Shown here: in pieces, positions 1-6,520 of the stretch
Numbering within the stretch: position 1 is the stretch's first letter
Layout: each line of letters opens with the position of its first letter
Assembly: GCA_964458015.1 (NCBI GenBank)
Contig: CAYWGR010000116.1
Location: 1 to 17,669, forward strand
Direction: 5' to 3'
Source: CAYWGR01 sp964458015
Lineage (GTDB): Bacteria; Planctomycetota; Planctomycetia; Pirellulales; Thermoguttaceae
DNA length: 17,669 nucleotides
The notes under the pieces: generated by a model
What the model saw: only the letters and a program-made list of their open reading frames with translations
What the model was told of the DNA's origin: nothing
The model's database searches: none
Program-made: the position numbers and the translations under genes

Positions 1-1
1 C

Positions 2-427
2 GCGACAGGGCCGGCTTATGGGCTATTGGATCAGGCGTTTTTTCAGCAGTTGCCCTTGGATCTACACGTGTCCCAAGGGGCAACCGTCACGATTCCGGCC
101 ATTGATCCGCCGGCGCGCAGCTTGGCAGTTCATCCGACGCAGATTTTCAGCACTATCGACGGAGCTATCTTGTGCGCGATTCTTTTGATCTTCGACCTCT
201 ATCGCCGCCGTCGCGACGGCGCGGTGTTCGCGTTGATGATGTCGATTTATCCCGTCACCCGCTTCGTGATCGAAGGACTGCGCACCGACGAGGCAGCGGT
301 TTTCGGCACGGGGATGAGCATTTCACAGAACGTGAGCCTGCTGTTGCTGTTAGCGGCGGCGGCACTATGGTTTTACATTCTTCGGCAGCCGGTGGGATCG
401 GCGTTTGACAAGAAACCGAACCAATAA
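2..427 (+). CDS. lgt: Prolipoprotein diacylglyceryl transferase, C-terminal part (5' end outside window)
   Basis: Lgt is an inner-membrane enzyme that moves diacylglycerol from phosphatidylglycerol onto the lipobox cysteine of prolipoproteins, the first step of lipoprotein maturation. The reading frame is open to the left edge, so only about 141 C-terminal residues are visible. A TTG at 26 is simply internal. Family hallmarks seen are the HPTQIF motif, a hydrophobic segment followed by a basic RRRRDG turn, the block YPVTRFVIEGLRTDE with the conserved arginine, glutamate and RTDE, then a G-M-S-I-S-Q-N block, and a last membrane span ending in a short polar tail. These match the C-terminal third of Lgt in order and spacing. 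The gene converges on scpB. The identification is confident. Nothing can be said about the N-terminal half or promoter. Confidence 0.9.
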   Translation, partial: ATGPAYGLLDQAFFQQLPLDLHVSQGATVTIPAIDPPARSLAVHPTQIFSTIDGAILCAILLIFDLYRRRRDGAVFALMMSIYPVTRFVIEGLRTDEAAVFGTGMSISQNVSLLLLLAAAALWFYILRQPVGSAFDKKPNQ

Positions 428-429
428 AA

Positions 430-477
430 AACCGCCGTGGTTTCGCAAATCTTTGGATGGCGAAACCACAAGCGGTT
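430..477 (-). terminator. Rho-independent terminator for scpB, possibly shared with lgt
   Basis: A strong inverted repeat lies between the two convergent genes. Arms 437-446 (GTGGTTTCGC) and 460-469 (GCGAAACCAC) pair perfectly, flanked by a second perfect pair 430-435 (AACCGC) and 472-477 (GCGGTT), with a 13-nt loop. Read on the minus strand, the hairpin runs into a run of six T (positions 431-426), so it fits a terminator for scpB. On the plus strand there is no T-tract, so lgt termination here would be less efficient. Confidence 0.75.
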
Positions 478-557
478 GAAATGCAAAATCAGTGGCGACG
501 TGCTTTTTGAATCGCGGCGGGCATATCCCACCGGTTCATGCAAGACGGTTGGAGGAA

Positions 558-1697
558 CTATTCGACATCTTCCTCTTCATCTTCGTCTTCATCATCGTCC
601 CAGTCGTCATCGTCATCGTCCCAATCATCGTCTTCGTCCCAGTCCTCGTCTTCATCGTCGTCGAGATCCTCATCATCGTCGTCCACCTCTTCCCAGGGTT
701 CGTCATCGAGGTCTTCATCGTCCTCGTCTTCAAACTCTTCGTCGAGATCCTCGTCGTCGTCGAGTTCGTCGTCTTCCTCTTCTTCGTCTTCATCACCTTT
801 GGCGAAGATTTCGGGATTGGCGAACCGCTCGTCACGACGAGGCTGAATTCCCGTGGGGCTGTTGCTCTCGGTCGCCGAGCTGCGCCGAGGTTTGGTGATC
901 ATGGAGGTTCTCACGTTAGTCTCCTCTTCCGCTTCTGAAGTTGGGTTGAATGGATTTGTTATACCGTTATTTGAATCGTTCGACGTATCGTTTTGTTGTG
1001 GTGTCGAGGTTTGGCCTGCACGCAAGGCCTCGGCACGAGGAAGTTCTTCTAAATGGCGGAGCCCGAATACTTGGAGGAAATGTTTCGTGGTTCCATAGAG
1101 GAAGGGGCGGCCAAGTTCCTCGGATCGACCGGTGATTTTAACCAAATCACGTTCGATGAGCTGTCGAAGTACTTCGCCCGACTGCACGCCGCGAACCGCT
1201 TCGATATCGGCTCGCAACACGGGCTGTCGGTAGGCCACAACCGCCAAGGTTTCCATGGCGGGGGCGGACAACCGAACCTCCGTGGTAGCGGAGTGTTGTC
1301 GCCGGAGCCATGGGGCGAACTTCGACCGCGTCATCAACTGGTACCCGCCTGCCACCTCCTCGATGCGAAATGCATGTCCTTGTGTATCGTACCTCCGATT
1401 TAAGGATCGGATAAGTGTACGCGCTTTTGTGCCGTCCGCCAAGCCGGCCAACTGGGCTAGTTTTCGGCTGGTTTGTGGGTGTTGCGAAAGAAAAAAAATG
1501 GCTTCCAGGCGAGAGAGGCGATCTTCGTGGTTGAAATTCCCCCCTATCTCGGGAGATATTATAGGTCCCGGGGGCGAAAAACACCGATAGCTCCCCCTCG
1601 ACAGGCCTAAATTCCACTCGCCTGTCATGCAGGGATGGTAGAAGTAAGCCGGGAAGCGCCCGAACAATCGCCCTAAGCCCGAAATATGCGACCTCAT
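558..1697 (-). CDS. scpB: Segregation and condensation protein B with long acidic C-terminal tail
   Basis: ScpB is the winged-helix kleisin partner that, with ScpA and SMC, forms the bacterial condensin complex for chromosome compaction and segregation. The core is clear: a first winged-helix region starting near residue 60 (RLSRLEAIFFLSQ), and a second with the family signature ETLAVVAYRQPVLRADIEAV followed by GRPFLYGTTKHFLQVFGL. The core ends near residue 225 and is followed by a polar linker. The last 79 residues are almost only Asp/Glu (66 of 79) with no Lys or Arg, and Trp or Leu spaced at intervals. Typical ScpB is about 180-250 residues, so the 379-residue length comes from this tail and an N-terminal extension. 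The start is uncertain: ATG 1697 is the longest option, ATG 1628 the next, and neither has a clear ribosome site. It lies 54 bp downstream of a barrel gene on the same strand. Confidence 0.85.
   Translation of the reverse strand: MRSHISGLGRLFGRFPAYFYHPCMTGEWNLGLSRGSYRCFSPPGPIISPEIGGNFNHEDRLSRLEAIFFLSQHPQTSRKLAQLAGLADGTKARTLIRSLNRRYDTQGHAFRIEEVAGGYQLMTRSKFAPWLRRQHSATTEVRLSAPAMETLAVVAYRQPVLRADIEAVRGVQSGEVLRQLIERDLVKITGRSEELGRPFLYGTTKHFLQVFGLRHLEELPRAEALRAGQTSTPQQNDTSNDSNNGITNPFNPTSEAEEETNVRTSMITKPRRSSATESNSPTGIQPRRDERFANPEIFAKGDEDEEEEDDELDDDEDLDEEFEDEDDEDLDDEPWEEVDDDDEDLDDDEDEDWDEDDDWDDDDDDWDDDEDEDEEEDVE
561..797 (-). repeat. Low-complexity GAT/GAC/GAA codon tract encoding the acidic tail of ScpB
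   Basis: On the plus strand this is a run of TCATCG/TCGTCC/TCTTCG-like trinucleotides, imperfect throughout. On the coding strand it gives Asp and Glu codons. It is a trinucleotide-rich tract, prone to slippage, which also creates spurious open serine-rich, Thr/Met-rich and Val/Ile-rich frames in the other five readings. Confidence 0.75.
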
Positions 1698-1751
1698 GGA
1701 AGACAGCTTAAAAAAAAACTGCCAAAGAAGGAAGGGGAAAGGAGAAATGGT

Positions 1752-2693
1752 TTAGTAGAGAAGCCCGAGCTTCAGGCCGGTCGTGTACATTTGGGTGCTT
1801 GGGTAATAGTGTGTTGCAGAACTGGAGTCACCATGGTAATGGACATCGAAGGATTTCTGCCATGTCATTGCTTCAAAAGTGGCCGCTAGGAAGAAACGAT
1901 TCCGACGCCAGCCAAGCTCGAATTGGCCGGTCATATTTGCCTGCGGATAGAACGCCGGTACGGTGGAAGAAGATTCAGGCATAAACATATAATTAAACGC
2001 CGTCAGGCCAAACCGGCCCGACATGTAGAAATCGTTCCCGCTATCGCGGAGCCAATGCTTTTCAAAGCCGAAATAGGGGTAAATCGTCCACCAGGTTTGA
2101 CGATAGCCTGATATGATTTCGTCCGGCGGGAAGAAATAGTTGTGAATACTGCGGTTCCACGCGCGGGTGCCGATGCCTCCGATCAGTGTAAAGGGCGGCA
2201 AGTCTTCAAAATTCACGTCCCAGAGATATTCATACTCGACTCGCCCGCCGAGATGATCGACGCTGGAATGGACCTGCTGGTCATTGTAGTAACTATTGTG
2301 AGGCATGTTTCCAGCAAATAATTCGATACGAAGACGCTCGGCATCCTTGGCGAGCAGATATCCCAGAGTGTATAAGGCTCCGTTGTCGCTATCCCTGGTA
2401 ACACCGTTGTCGCGGGTGTTCCACTGGAGATAGTCGAACCGGGTGTAAAAGGCAAACCCCGCGGGCTGCTGCAAGCTTTCGATCCAGTAATCGGGCTGAT
2501 CGCCCGGATTGGGAGCAGGCGGCGTCGGATCTTGCGAAAAGGTAATGTCGTCGGAAGCTTGCGGTTGCGGAACTTGTTGGGATTCCGCGGTTTCCGTTTG
2601 TTGGCCGAGGCAAGCACCCACGTCGGCGATCACGGCAATAAGAACCAAGCCGAGGATTGTTAAGCGTGCGGTAGTTGTTCGTGTTGTGTTCAT
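1752..2693 (-). CDS. Exported outer-membrane beta-barrel protein, second copy of tandem pair
   Basis: A 313-residue protein with an N-terminal signal peptide (hydrophobic stretch about residues 9-30, ILGLVLIAVIADVGACLG), a proline/glutamine-rich linker to about residue 68, and then alternating aromatic and polar strands. It ends in tyrosine, as expected for a BAM-inserted barrel. It shares motifs in the same order with the protein encoded upstream: RFDYLxW, NGxLYTxGY, EYExLWD, GIGTRxW, TWWTxYPYxGxEK, SGRxGxTAF and QMxTTGLKLGL. The start ATG 2693 is preceded by AAGGA at a spacing of about 9 nt. Only 15 bp separate it from the upstream copy, so the two are probably co-transcribed. Function is unknown: a structural porin-like or planctomycete-specific barrel protein is an inference. 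Confidence 0.75.
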   Translation of the reverse strand: MNTTRTTTARLTILGLVLIAVIADVGACLGQQTETAESQQVPQPQASDDITFSQDPTPPAPNPGDQPDYWIESLQQPAGFAFYTRFDYLQWNTRDNGVTRDSDNGALYTLGYLLAKDAERLRIELFAGNMPHNSYYNDQQVHSSVDHLGGRVEYEYLWDVNFEDLPPFTLIGGIGTRAWNRSIHNYFFPPDEIISGYRQTWWTIYPYFGFEKHWLRDSGNDFYMSGRFGLTAFNYMFMPESSSTVPAFYPQANMTGQFELGWRRNRFFLAATFEAMTWQKSFDVHYHGDSSSATHYYPSTQMYTTGLKLGLLY

Positions 2694-2708
2694 CCGCGGC
2701 GATCCTTT

Positions 2709-3662
2709 TTAGAAGCTCAAGCCCAGCTTGAGGCCCGTGGTGAACATTTGCGAACAAGGTTTGAAGACTCCGTCCAAGGAGGAGGACTCGGCCCAGGTCA
2801 TGCCTTCGAAATATACGGAGGCCAAGAGATGATCATAGCGAAGACCGAATTCGATCTGCCCGGTGAGGTCGGTATTGGGATGTGAGGTGCCGACGCCTTC
2901 TTCGGTGGTGGTTTTTTGGGTGAAGGCGGTGCATCCCAACCGGCCCGTGAGAAAGAGCTCGCAACCGGTGCTATTCGTCCATCTCTTTTCAAGGCCGACA
3001 TAGGGATAAAGCGTCCACCAGGTTTCTTGAAAGCCGATGGAATAATTCCCAGGCGTGTCGATGTATCCGTCGAGAATGTCGCGAATCCAAAAGCGGGTGC
3101 CGATGCCTGTGAAGAAGTTGAAGGTGGGCCAACCCGCCGGATTCAGATCCCAAAGCAACTCATATTCCGTGCGAAATCCCAGATATTTCGTATTCGAGAT
3201 TATTTGGCTGTCGTTTAAGAAGGTGCCGTCGAAATGCACGGTTGCGTCGAACAATTCGGCGCGAAACCGTTGGGCGCGATCGGTGCGGACATAACCGAAG
3301 GTGTAGAGAGTGCCGTTTTCGTTGACGATATTTTCGCTGCCATCGTATTCCGACCAATCCAGGTAGTCGAATCGCACGTACCAGTCGTTGGAGAGAGGGC
3401 GTTTGGCCCAGGTGAACAACGGCGGAAGCACGGCGGCAGGGCATACTTTGGGATCGTCGGAAAGCCAGGCATCGCCGGCGCTCGGACCTGGTTTGGATTC
3501 GCCGAAATCGACCGCCATCGGCGCCGGACCTTCACAACAGTTGCGAGCTGTCAGAGGCGTACCGACTACACGGACCTCACCCCCGCAGGCGAAGCTGCAA
3601 CACAGAACAACCGCGACGGTTGCCCACCAAGTGGCCAATCGAAGTGGATTCATGGACAGCAT
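2709..3662 (-). CDS. Exported outer-membrane beta-barrel protein, first copy of tandem pair
   Basis: A 317-residue protein with a signal peptide (about residues 8-26, ending SFACGG), a variable cysteine-containing linker and a barrel region beginning near WYVRFDYLDW. The last residue is phenylalanine, the usual barrel C-terminal signal. Shared motifs with the following gene are RFDYLxW, NGTLYTFGY, ELLWD, GIGTRFW, TWWTLYPYVGLEK, TGRLGCTAF, LTGQIEFGLR and FTTGLKLGLSF. Two in-frame ATG codons (3662 and 3653) could start it, and neither has a strong ribosome site. It is divergent from the small membrane protein at 3902, with the promoter expected in 3663-3800. Function is unknown. The similarity between the two copies is clear by eye, with identity concentrated in the strand motifs. 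Confidence 0.75.
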   Translation of the reverse strand: MLSMNPLRLATWWATVAVVLCCSFACGGEVRVVGTPLTARNCCEGPAPMAVDFGESKPGPSAGDAWLSDDPKVCPAAVLPPLFTWAKRPLSNDWYVRFDYLDWSEYDGSENIVNENGTLYTFGYVRTDRAQRFRAELFDATVHFDGTFLNDSQIISNTKYLGFRTEYELLWDLNPAGWPTFNFFTGIGTRFWIRDILDGYIDTPGNYSIGFQETWWTLYPYVGLEKRWTNSTGCELFLTGRLGCTAFTQKTTTEEGVGTSHPNTDLTGQIEFGLRYDHLLASVYFEGMTWAESSSLDGVFKPCSQMFTTGLKLGLSF

Positions 3663-3736
3663 TTTTCTGAAGAGGTTTAGGGCGATAAGGACAAGACGAA
3701 CCGACAGACACTACCATTTTCGACCGGTCCGGTGGA

Positions 3737-3767
3737 GTTAAATGAGACTAAATGGGGTAAATTTAAC
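3737..3767. promoter_or_regulatory. Inverted repeat in divergent intergenic region
   Basis: GTTAAAT (3737-3743) and ATTTAAC (3761-3767) form a perfect 7-bp inverted repeat separated by 17 nt, between the barrel genes and the small membrane protein gene. It could be a regulator site for either divergent unit. There is no T-tract. Arms of seven AT-rich bases are only modest evidence. Confidence 0.3.
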
Positions 3768-3778
3768 GGTCTTAACGA

Positions 3779-3806
3779 TTGCAGGCTCTGTTTATGCATC
3801 TATAGT
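3779..3806 (+). promoter_or_regulatory. Candidate sigma70-type promoter for small membrane protein gene
   Basis: TTGCAG (3779-3784) and TATAGT (3801-3806) are separated by 16 bp and resemble -35 and -10 elements. They would give a leader of roughly 90 nt before the ATG at 3902. This is pattern matching only. Promoter consensus in this lineage is not well known. Confidence 0.35.
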
Positions 3807-3901
3807 GGGGTATTGATTACATTCTTTGATTCTACTATTAGGGCAACCCGGCTGGTTGCTATGATGCATGTGGTTGGAAAGCACTGGCATAGGAGGAATA
3901 A

Positions 3902-4066
3902 ATGGCCACTTTTCCAGGTTACCATCGCGAGCCGGGTGAAGTGCCGCGGAGTGGATGCGGATGTTTGATTGTTGGGGCCTTGGGCGGACTTTTAGTGGCC
4001 ATCGCCTTTTTTGGCTTTGCGTTTTACGTGACCAATCTGATGGAAGCTGGTTGGGGGAAACATTGA
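3902..4066 (+). CDS. Small single-span membrane protein (54 residues)
   Basis: A short gene with a perfect AGGAGG (3891-3896) five bases before its ATG, the best ribosome site in this half of the window. The product begins with a polar stretch (MATFPGYHREPGEV), has a Cys-Gly-Cys at 19-21 directly before one hydrophobic helix (about residues 22-46, rich in Leu, Ala, Phe and Gly), and ends with a short polar tail, EAGWGKH. One transmembrane segment is therefore likely, with an N-terminal polar face of about 20 residues. No domain is recognised. It stands between the divergent barrel gene and the HTH-MNT gene (58 bp downstream), with no evidence that it belongs to either. The combination of ribosome site, start, coherent membrane helix and clean stop supports a real gene. 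Confidence 0.65.
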   Translation: MATFPGYHREPGEVPRSGCGCLIVGALGGLLVAIAFFGFAFYVTNLMEAGWGKH

Positions 4067-4085
4067 CAAGCTTTCTAATTCAACA

Positions 4086-4114
4086 TTTGCATATGTACCA
4101 ATAAATAGTACAAT
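4086..4114 (+). promoter_or_regulatory. Candidate promoter of the HTH-MNT/HEPN pair, near-leaderless
   Basis: TTTGCA (4086-4091) and TACAAT (4109-4114) are separated by 17 bp. Transcription would begin near 4121, only a few bases before the ATG at 4125, so the transcript would be leaderless or nearly so. This agrees with the lack of any ribosome site before that ATG. Confidence 0.4.
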
Positions 4115-4132
4115 CGTACTAGATATGAGTAC
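4095..4132. promoter_or_regulatory. Symmetric four-site GTAC operator over promoter and start codon
   Basis: Four GTAC tetramers sit at 4095, 4108, 4116 and 4129, spacing 13, 8 and 13, exactly symmetric about 4113.5. The inner pair lies in a perfect 6-bp inverted repeat, TAGTAC-AATC-GTACTA (4106-4121). The outer right site is inside codons 2-3 of the gene. The array covers the candidate -10 box, as expected for autorepression by the encoded winged-helix protein. The repression is inferred. Confidence 0.5.
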
Positions 4133-4757
4133 AATTTTGCAAACTAATCCGTTGGCTGAAACTCTTTTCTCAAAAAACCGCCGGGCGGTGCTTGGCCTCT
4201 TATACGGCCATCCAGATCAGACATTCTACCTTCGTCAGATTGTGCGCATGTCGGGCGGCGGGCAAGGAGCTATTCAACGGGAACTGAAGATTTTGTCTGA
4301 TGCGGGGATTATTCGGCGAACCGCTCGGGACAAGCAGATCTATTTCCAGGCCAACACGGAATGTCCGGTGTTCGGGGAACTCAAGGCTCTGATTCTCAAG
4401 ACGGCAGGGATGGCGGATGTCCTGAAGGCCGCCTTGCTACCGCTGGGTGATAGAATCCGAATCGCATTTGTGTTCGGCTCGATGGCCAGTTCCCGGCAAA
4501 AAGCAGACAGTGATATCGATGTGCTTATTGTCGGAGACATAATGTTCCAGGAAGTAGTAGCAGCCTTCGCAGATGCCCAGTCGCATCTAGCCCGCGAAGT
4601 GAATCCTACGGTCTATTCACCCAACGAGTTTCGTTCTAAACTGTCTGCCGGGCACCATTTTTTGAGAAGTGTTCTGGGAAAAGAAAAAGTTTTTTTAATT
4701 GGTGATGCAAGTGAGCTTAAAAGACTGGCTCAAGAACGGCTGGTTGGTGGAACATGA
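4125..4757 (+). CDS. Winged-helix domain fused to minimal nucleotidyltransferase (MNT), antitoxin-like
   Basis: A 210-residue two-domain protein. Residues about 12-80 form an ArsR/MarR-like winged helix (SKNRRAVLGLLYGHPDQTF, then LRQIVRMSGGGQGAIQREL and LSDAGIIRRTARDKQIYF). Residues about 95-200 form a polymerase-beta-type nucleotidyltransferase with the hallmark GS at 118-119 (VFGSMASS) and the metal-binding SDIDVLI at 129-135. In known HEPN-MNT modules such MNT proteins neutralise the HEPN RNase by adding AMP to it. Here the DNA-binding domain would also give autoregulation through the GTAC array at its start. The next gene overlaps its 3' end. The start ATG 4125 is the first in-frame one and has no ribosome site. 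Domain calls are firm. The antitoxin role is inferred from the partner. Confidence 0.8.
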   Translation: MSTILQTNPLAETLFSKNRRAVLGLLYGHPDQTFYLRQIVRMSGGGQGAIQRELKILSDAGIIRRTARDKQIYFQANTECPVFGELKALILKTAGMADVLKAALLPLGDRIRIAFVFGSMASSRQKADSDIDVLIVGDIMFQEVVAAFADAQSHLAREVNPTVYSPNEFRSKLSAGHHFLRSVLGKEKVFLIGDASELKRLAQERLVGGT

Positions 4758-5151
4758 GACCAGCCCTGAAGAAATCTCCGATCTATTAACTGTTATTGAC
4801 CGCGACTTGGAAGATTGCCAGTCTGAAGGCCTCAGCTCGGATTGGCAACTCGCTATTGCCTACAATGCGGCCCTGCAAGCGGCACTTGCAGGGCTAGCGG
4901 CCGAAGGATATCGCGTTGCACGCGAATCACATCACTTTCGTGCCATTCAATCGCTGGCGTTTACCATTGGTTGTAATCGAGCAACCATTGTCCATTTGGA
5001 TGCTTTTCGGAAAAAACGTAACATAAGCGACTATGAACGGGCCGGCAGCGTATCTATTCAAGAAGCCGAGGAAATGCGGACATTGGCTCAAACGCTTCAA
5101 AGTGAGCTCATGGAATGGCTGAGCCGTGTTCACCCTGAGTTGTTGACGTGA
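4705..5151 (+). CDS. HEPN-domain protein, putative toxin partner of the MNT protein
   Basis: A mostly helical 148-residue protein of HEPN type. HEPN domains are small RNases acting in toxin-antitoxin and phage-defence systems. The likely active-site segment is RKKRNISDY at residues 102-110, the variant of the R-x4-6-H motif in which a Tyr follows RN, as in many MNT-associated HEPN proteins. The classical histidine is not seen there, so catalysis should be treated as uncertain. Starts possible are TTG 4699, ATG 4705 and GTG 4711. GTG 4711 would give a protein beginning SLKDWL after Met, which resembles my memory of relatives. ATG 4705 is reported. It overlaps the MNT gene by about 53 bp, so translation is probably coupled. 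It converges on the cysteine desulfurase gene with only 15 bp between stops. Confidence 0.75.
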   Translation: MQVSLKDWLKNGWLVEHETSPEEISDLLTVIDRDLEDCQSEGLSSDWQLAIAYNAALQAALAGLAAEGYRVARESHHFRAIQSLAFTIGCNRATIVHLDAFRKKRNISDYERAGSVSIQEAEEMRTLAQTLQSELMEWLSRVHPELLT

Positions 5152-5166
5152 CAAATCCCGAAAAGC

Positions 5167-6513
5167 TTACCCCCCGATTTCTCGGCAGACGTGATGGATG
5201 CATTGGACGGCTTCGTCCACTTCGGCTTCGGTGGTCGTTGCTCCGAGGCTGAAACGCAAGGAGGAGGCCACTAGGCCATTGGAGAGATTCATTGCTCGAA
5301 GGGTTGGCGATAGTTCGGTCGAACCGCTGGAACAGGCGGAACCGACAGAACAAGCAACGCCGGCCAAGTCGAGGGCCATCAGCAAAATTTGCCCATCTAT
5401 GTCAGGGAAGGCAATATTGGAGGTTTGGGGAAGACGCGTGGCCTCGGCCCCGTGAACAACGATGTTGGGCAGTTCTGAACGTAAGCGAGCCTCGAACCGG
5501 TCGCGCAGGGAAGCCAACCGTCGGGCGTATTCTTCCTGTTCGCGATGCCAAAGCTCCAGGGCCGTGGCCATGCCGACGGCCAAGGCGGCCGATTCGGTGC
5601 CAGGGCGAAGGCCTTCCTGCTGATGACCGCCGAACATCAGGGGCACGAGCGGCACGCTGTCGCGAAGGATCAATGCGCCGATGCCCAATGGGCCACGGAA
5701 CTTATGGGCAGCGATAGTCATGGCGGAAACATCCAACGCACGGAAACTGACCGGCATTTTGCCGACCACCTGAACCGCATCGGTATGGAACGGCACACCG
5801 GCCTTGCGGCAGAGCGCGGCAAATTCAGCGAGCGGCTGCAAAACGCCTGTTTCATGGTTGCCAAGCTGGATGCTGACAAGCTTGGTTTGGCTGGAGAGCA
5901 GTTGCTGGAATTGGTCGAGGCGGACGACCCCCTGGGGGGTTAAACCGATGGTGTCGAGCCGCCAACCTTGCTCTAAAAGATGTTCGGCGGGTTCGATCAC
6001 GCTTTGATGTTCGGCAGAGGAGATGATGATTTGGGGAGGGAGGGGATCTGTGGCAATGTCATCCGCCCTCACCCCCAGCCCCTCTCCCGCAAGCGGGCGA
6101 GGGGAGCTTTCTTTTGCACTCACCCCTGGCCGGTTTGCACCCATCCCTGACCCATTTGCATTCACATCCGGTCTGTTTGCATTTACTCCAAGCCGGTTTA
6201 CATTCATCCCAGGCTGGTTTTCCGAAGGACTAGCAGAGATACCGGCTCGGGCGATGCCGAGGAGGGCAAGATTGTTGGCTTCGGTGCCTCCGGAGGTAAA
6301 AATCACTCGGTTACGACGCGGAGGGGACAGATCAACATCAAGGATGGCGGCGATTTTTTCGCGGGCGCTCTCGACCATGCAACGGGCTTGCTGGCCCGGG
6401 CGATGGGCACTGGCCGGGTTGGCGTAGACCTCGGCGTAGCAATGAGTCATGGCATCCACCACTTCTGGGTGGATTGGTGTTGTAGCATTGTGATCGAGAT
6501 AAATAGTTGGCAT
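5167..6513 (-). CDS. Cysteine desulfurase (IscS/NifS type) with an in-frame repeat insertion
   Basis: A PLP enzyme that removes sulfur from cysteine, giving alanine and an enzyme persulfide for Fe-S cluster and thio-cofactor synthesis. All key parts are present (numbered from ATG 6513): LDHNATTP near the N-terminus, SGGTEANN at 74-81, the PLP-stacking His in AEHQSV at 169, the HTDAVQ block, the PLP lysine in AHKFRGP at 271, and the catalytic cysteine in GSACSSGS at 394. Length is 448 residues against about 390-405 in the family. The surplus is an insertion at about 91-160, between the TEANN helix and the IIISSAEH strand. ATG 6513 is chosen over a longer frame from 6612 because homology starts with PTIYLDHNATTP. 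It is divergent from the exported-protein gene at 6629. Confidence 0.9.
   Translation of the reverse strand: MPTIYLDHNATTPIHPEVVDAMTHCYAEVYANPASAHRPGQQARCMVESAREKIAAILDVDLSPPRRNRVIFTSGGTEANNLALLGIARAGISASPSENQPGMNVNRLGVNANRPDVNANGSGMGANRPGVSAKESSPRPLAGEGLGVRADDIATDPLPPQIIISSAEHQSVIEPAEHLLEQGWRLDTIGLTPQGVVRLDQFQQLLSSQTKLVSIQLGNHETGVLQPLAEFAALCRKAGVPFHTDAVQVVGKMPVSFRALDVSAMTIAAHKFRGPLGIGALILRDSVPLVPLMFGGHQQEGLRPGTESAALAVGMATALELWHREQEEYARRLASLRDRFEARLRSELPNIVVHGAEATRLPQTSNIAFPDIDGQILLMALDLAGVACSVGSACSSGSTELSPTLRAMNLSNGLVASSLRFSLGATTTEAEVDEAVQCIHHVCREIGG
6058..6108 (-). repeat. REP-like palindrome inside cysteine desulfurase gene
   Basis: The segment includes CCCTCACCCCCAGCCCC followed by a hairpin: CCCCTC (6079-6084) with GAGGGG (6099-6104) and CCCGC (6086-6090) with GCGGG (6093-6097), loop AA. 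On the coding strand it is read as SPRPLAGEGLGVRAD, the peptide typically produced when this widespread REP-type palindrome sits in a coding frame. It lies in a loop of the enzyme and leaves the frame open. Confidence 0.7.
6114..6218 (+). repeat. Five degenerate 21-bp tandem repeats in cysteine desulfurase gene
   Basis: Units start at 6114, 6135, 6156, 6177 and 6198. Each begins TTGCA or TTACA and most end GGT or TGT, with a T/C-rich centre. Being 21 bp, they keep the frame and encode degenerate heptads such as GMNVNRL, GVNANRP, DVNANGS, GMGANRP. They directly adjoin the REP-like palindrome and together make up the insertion. Confidence 0.8.
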
Positions 6514-6520
6514 GGAAGAA

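Noticed and set aside
538..846. Serine-rich open frame (plus strand)
   Set aside because: It is the antisense shadow of the Asp/Glu codons in the scpB tail. The other open frames here (Val/Ile-rich and Thr/Met/Lys-rich) arise in the same way from the trinucleotide tract.
1680..1752. GGCAG plus T-run plus CTGTC as a terminator after the second barrel gene
   Set aside because: The T-run falls inside the loop instead of after the stem, and the stem is only five pairs with a wobble.
2100..2110. ACGATAGCCTG identical to 17621-17631
   Set aside because: This copy is inside the second barrel gene, on the opposite strand to its coding sense, and 11 bp can match by chance in a window of this size. 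It also weakens the promoter reading of the other copies.
3722..3729. GACCGGTC palindrome
   Set aside because: An isolated 8-bp GC-rich palindrome is expected by chance in a window this long.
4063..4068. TTGACA as -35 box for the MNT gene
   Set aside because: It is a perfect hexamer but no -10-like sequence lies 15-19 bp downstream. It overlaps the stop codon of the small membrane protein.
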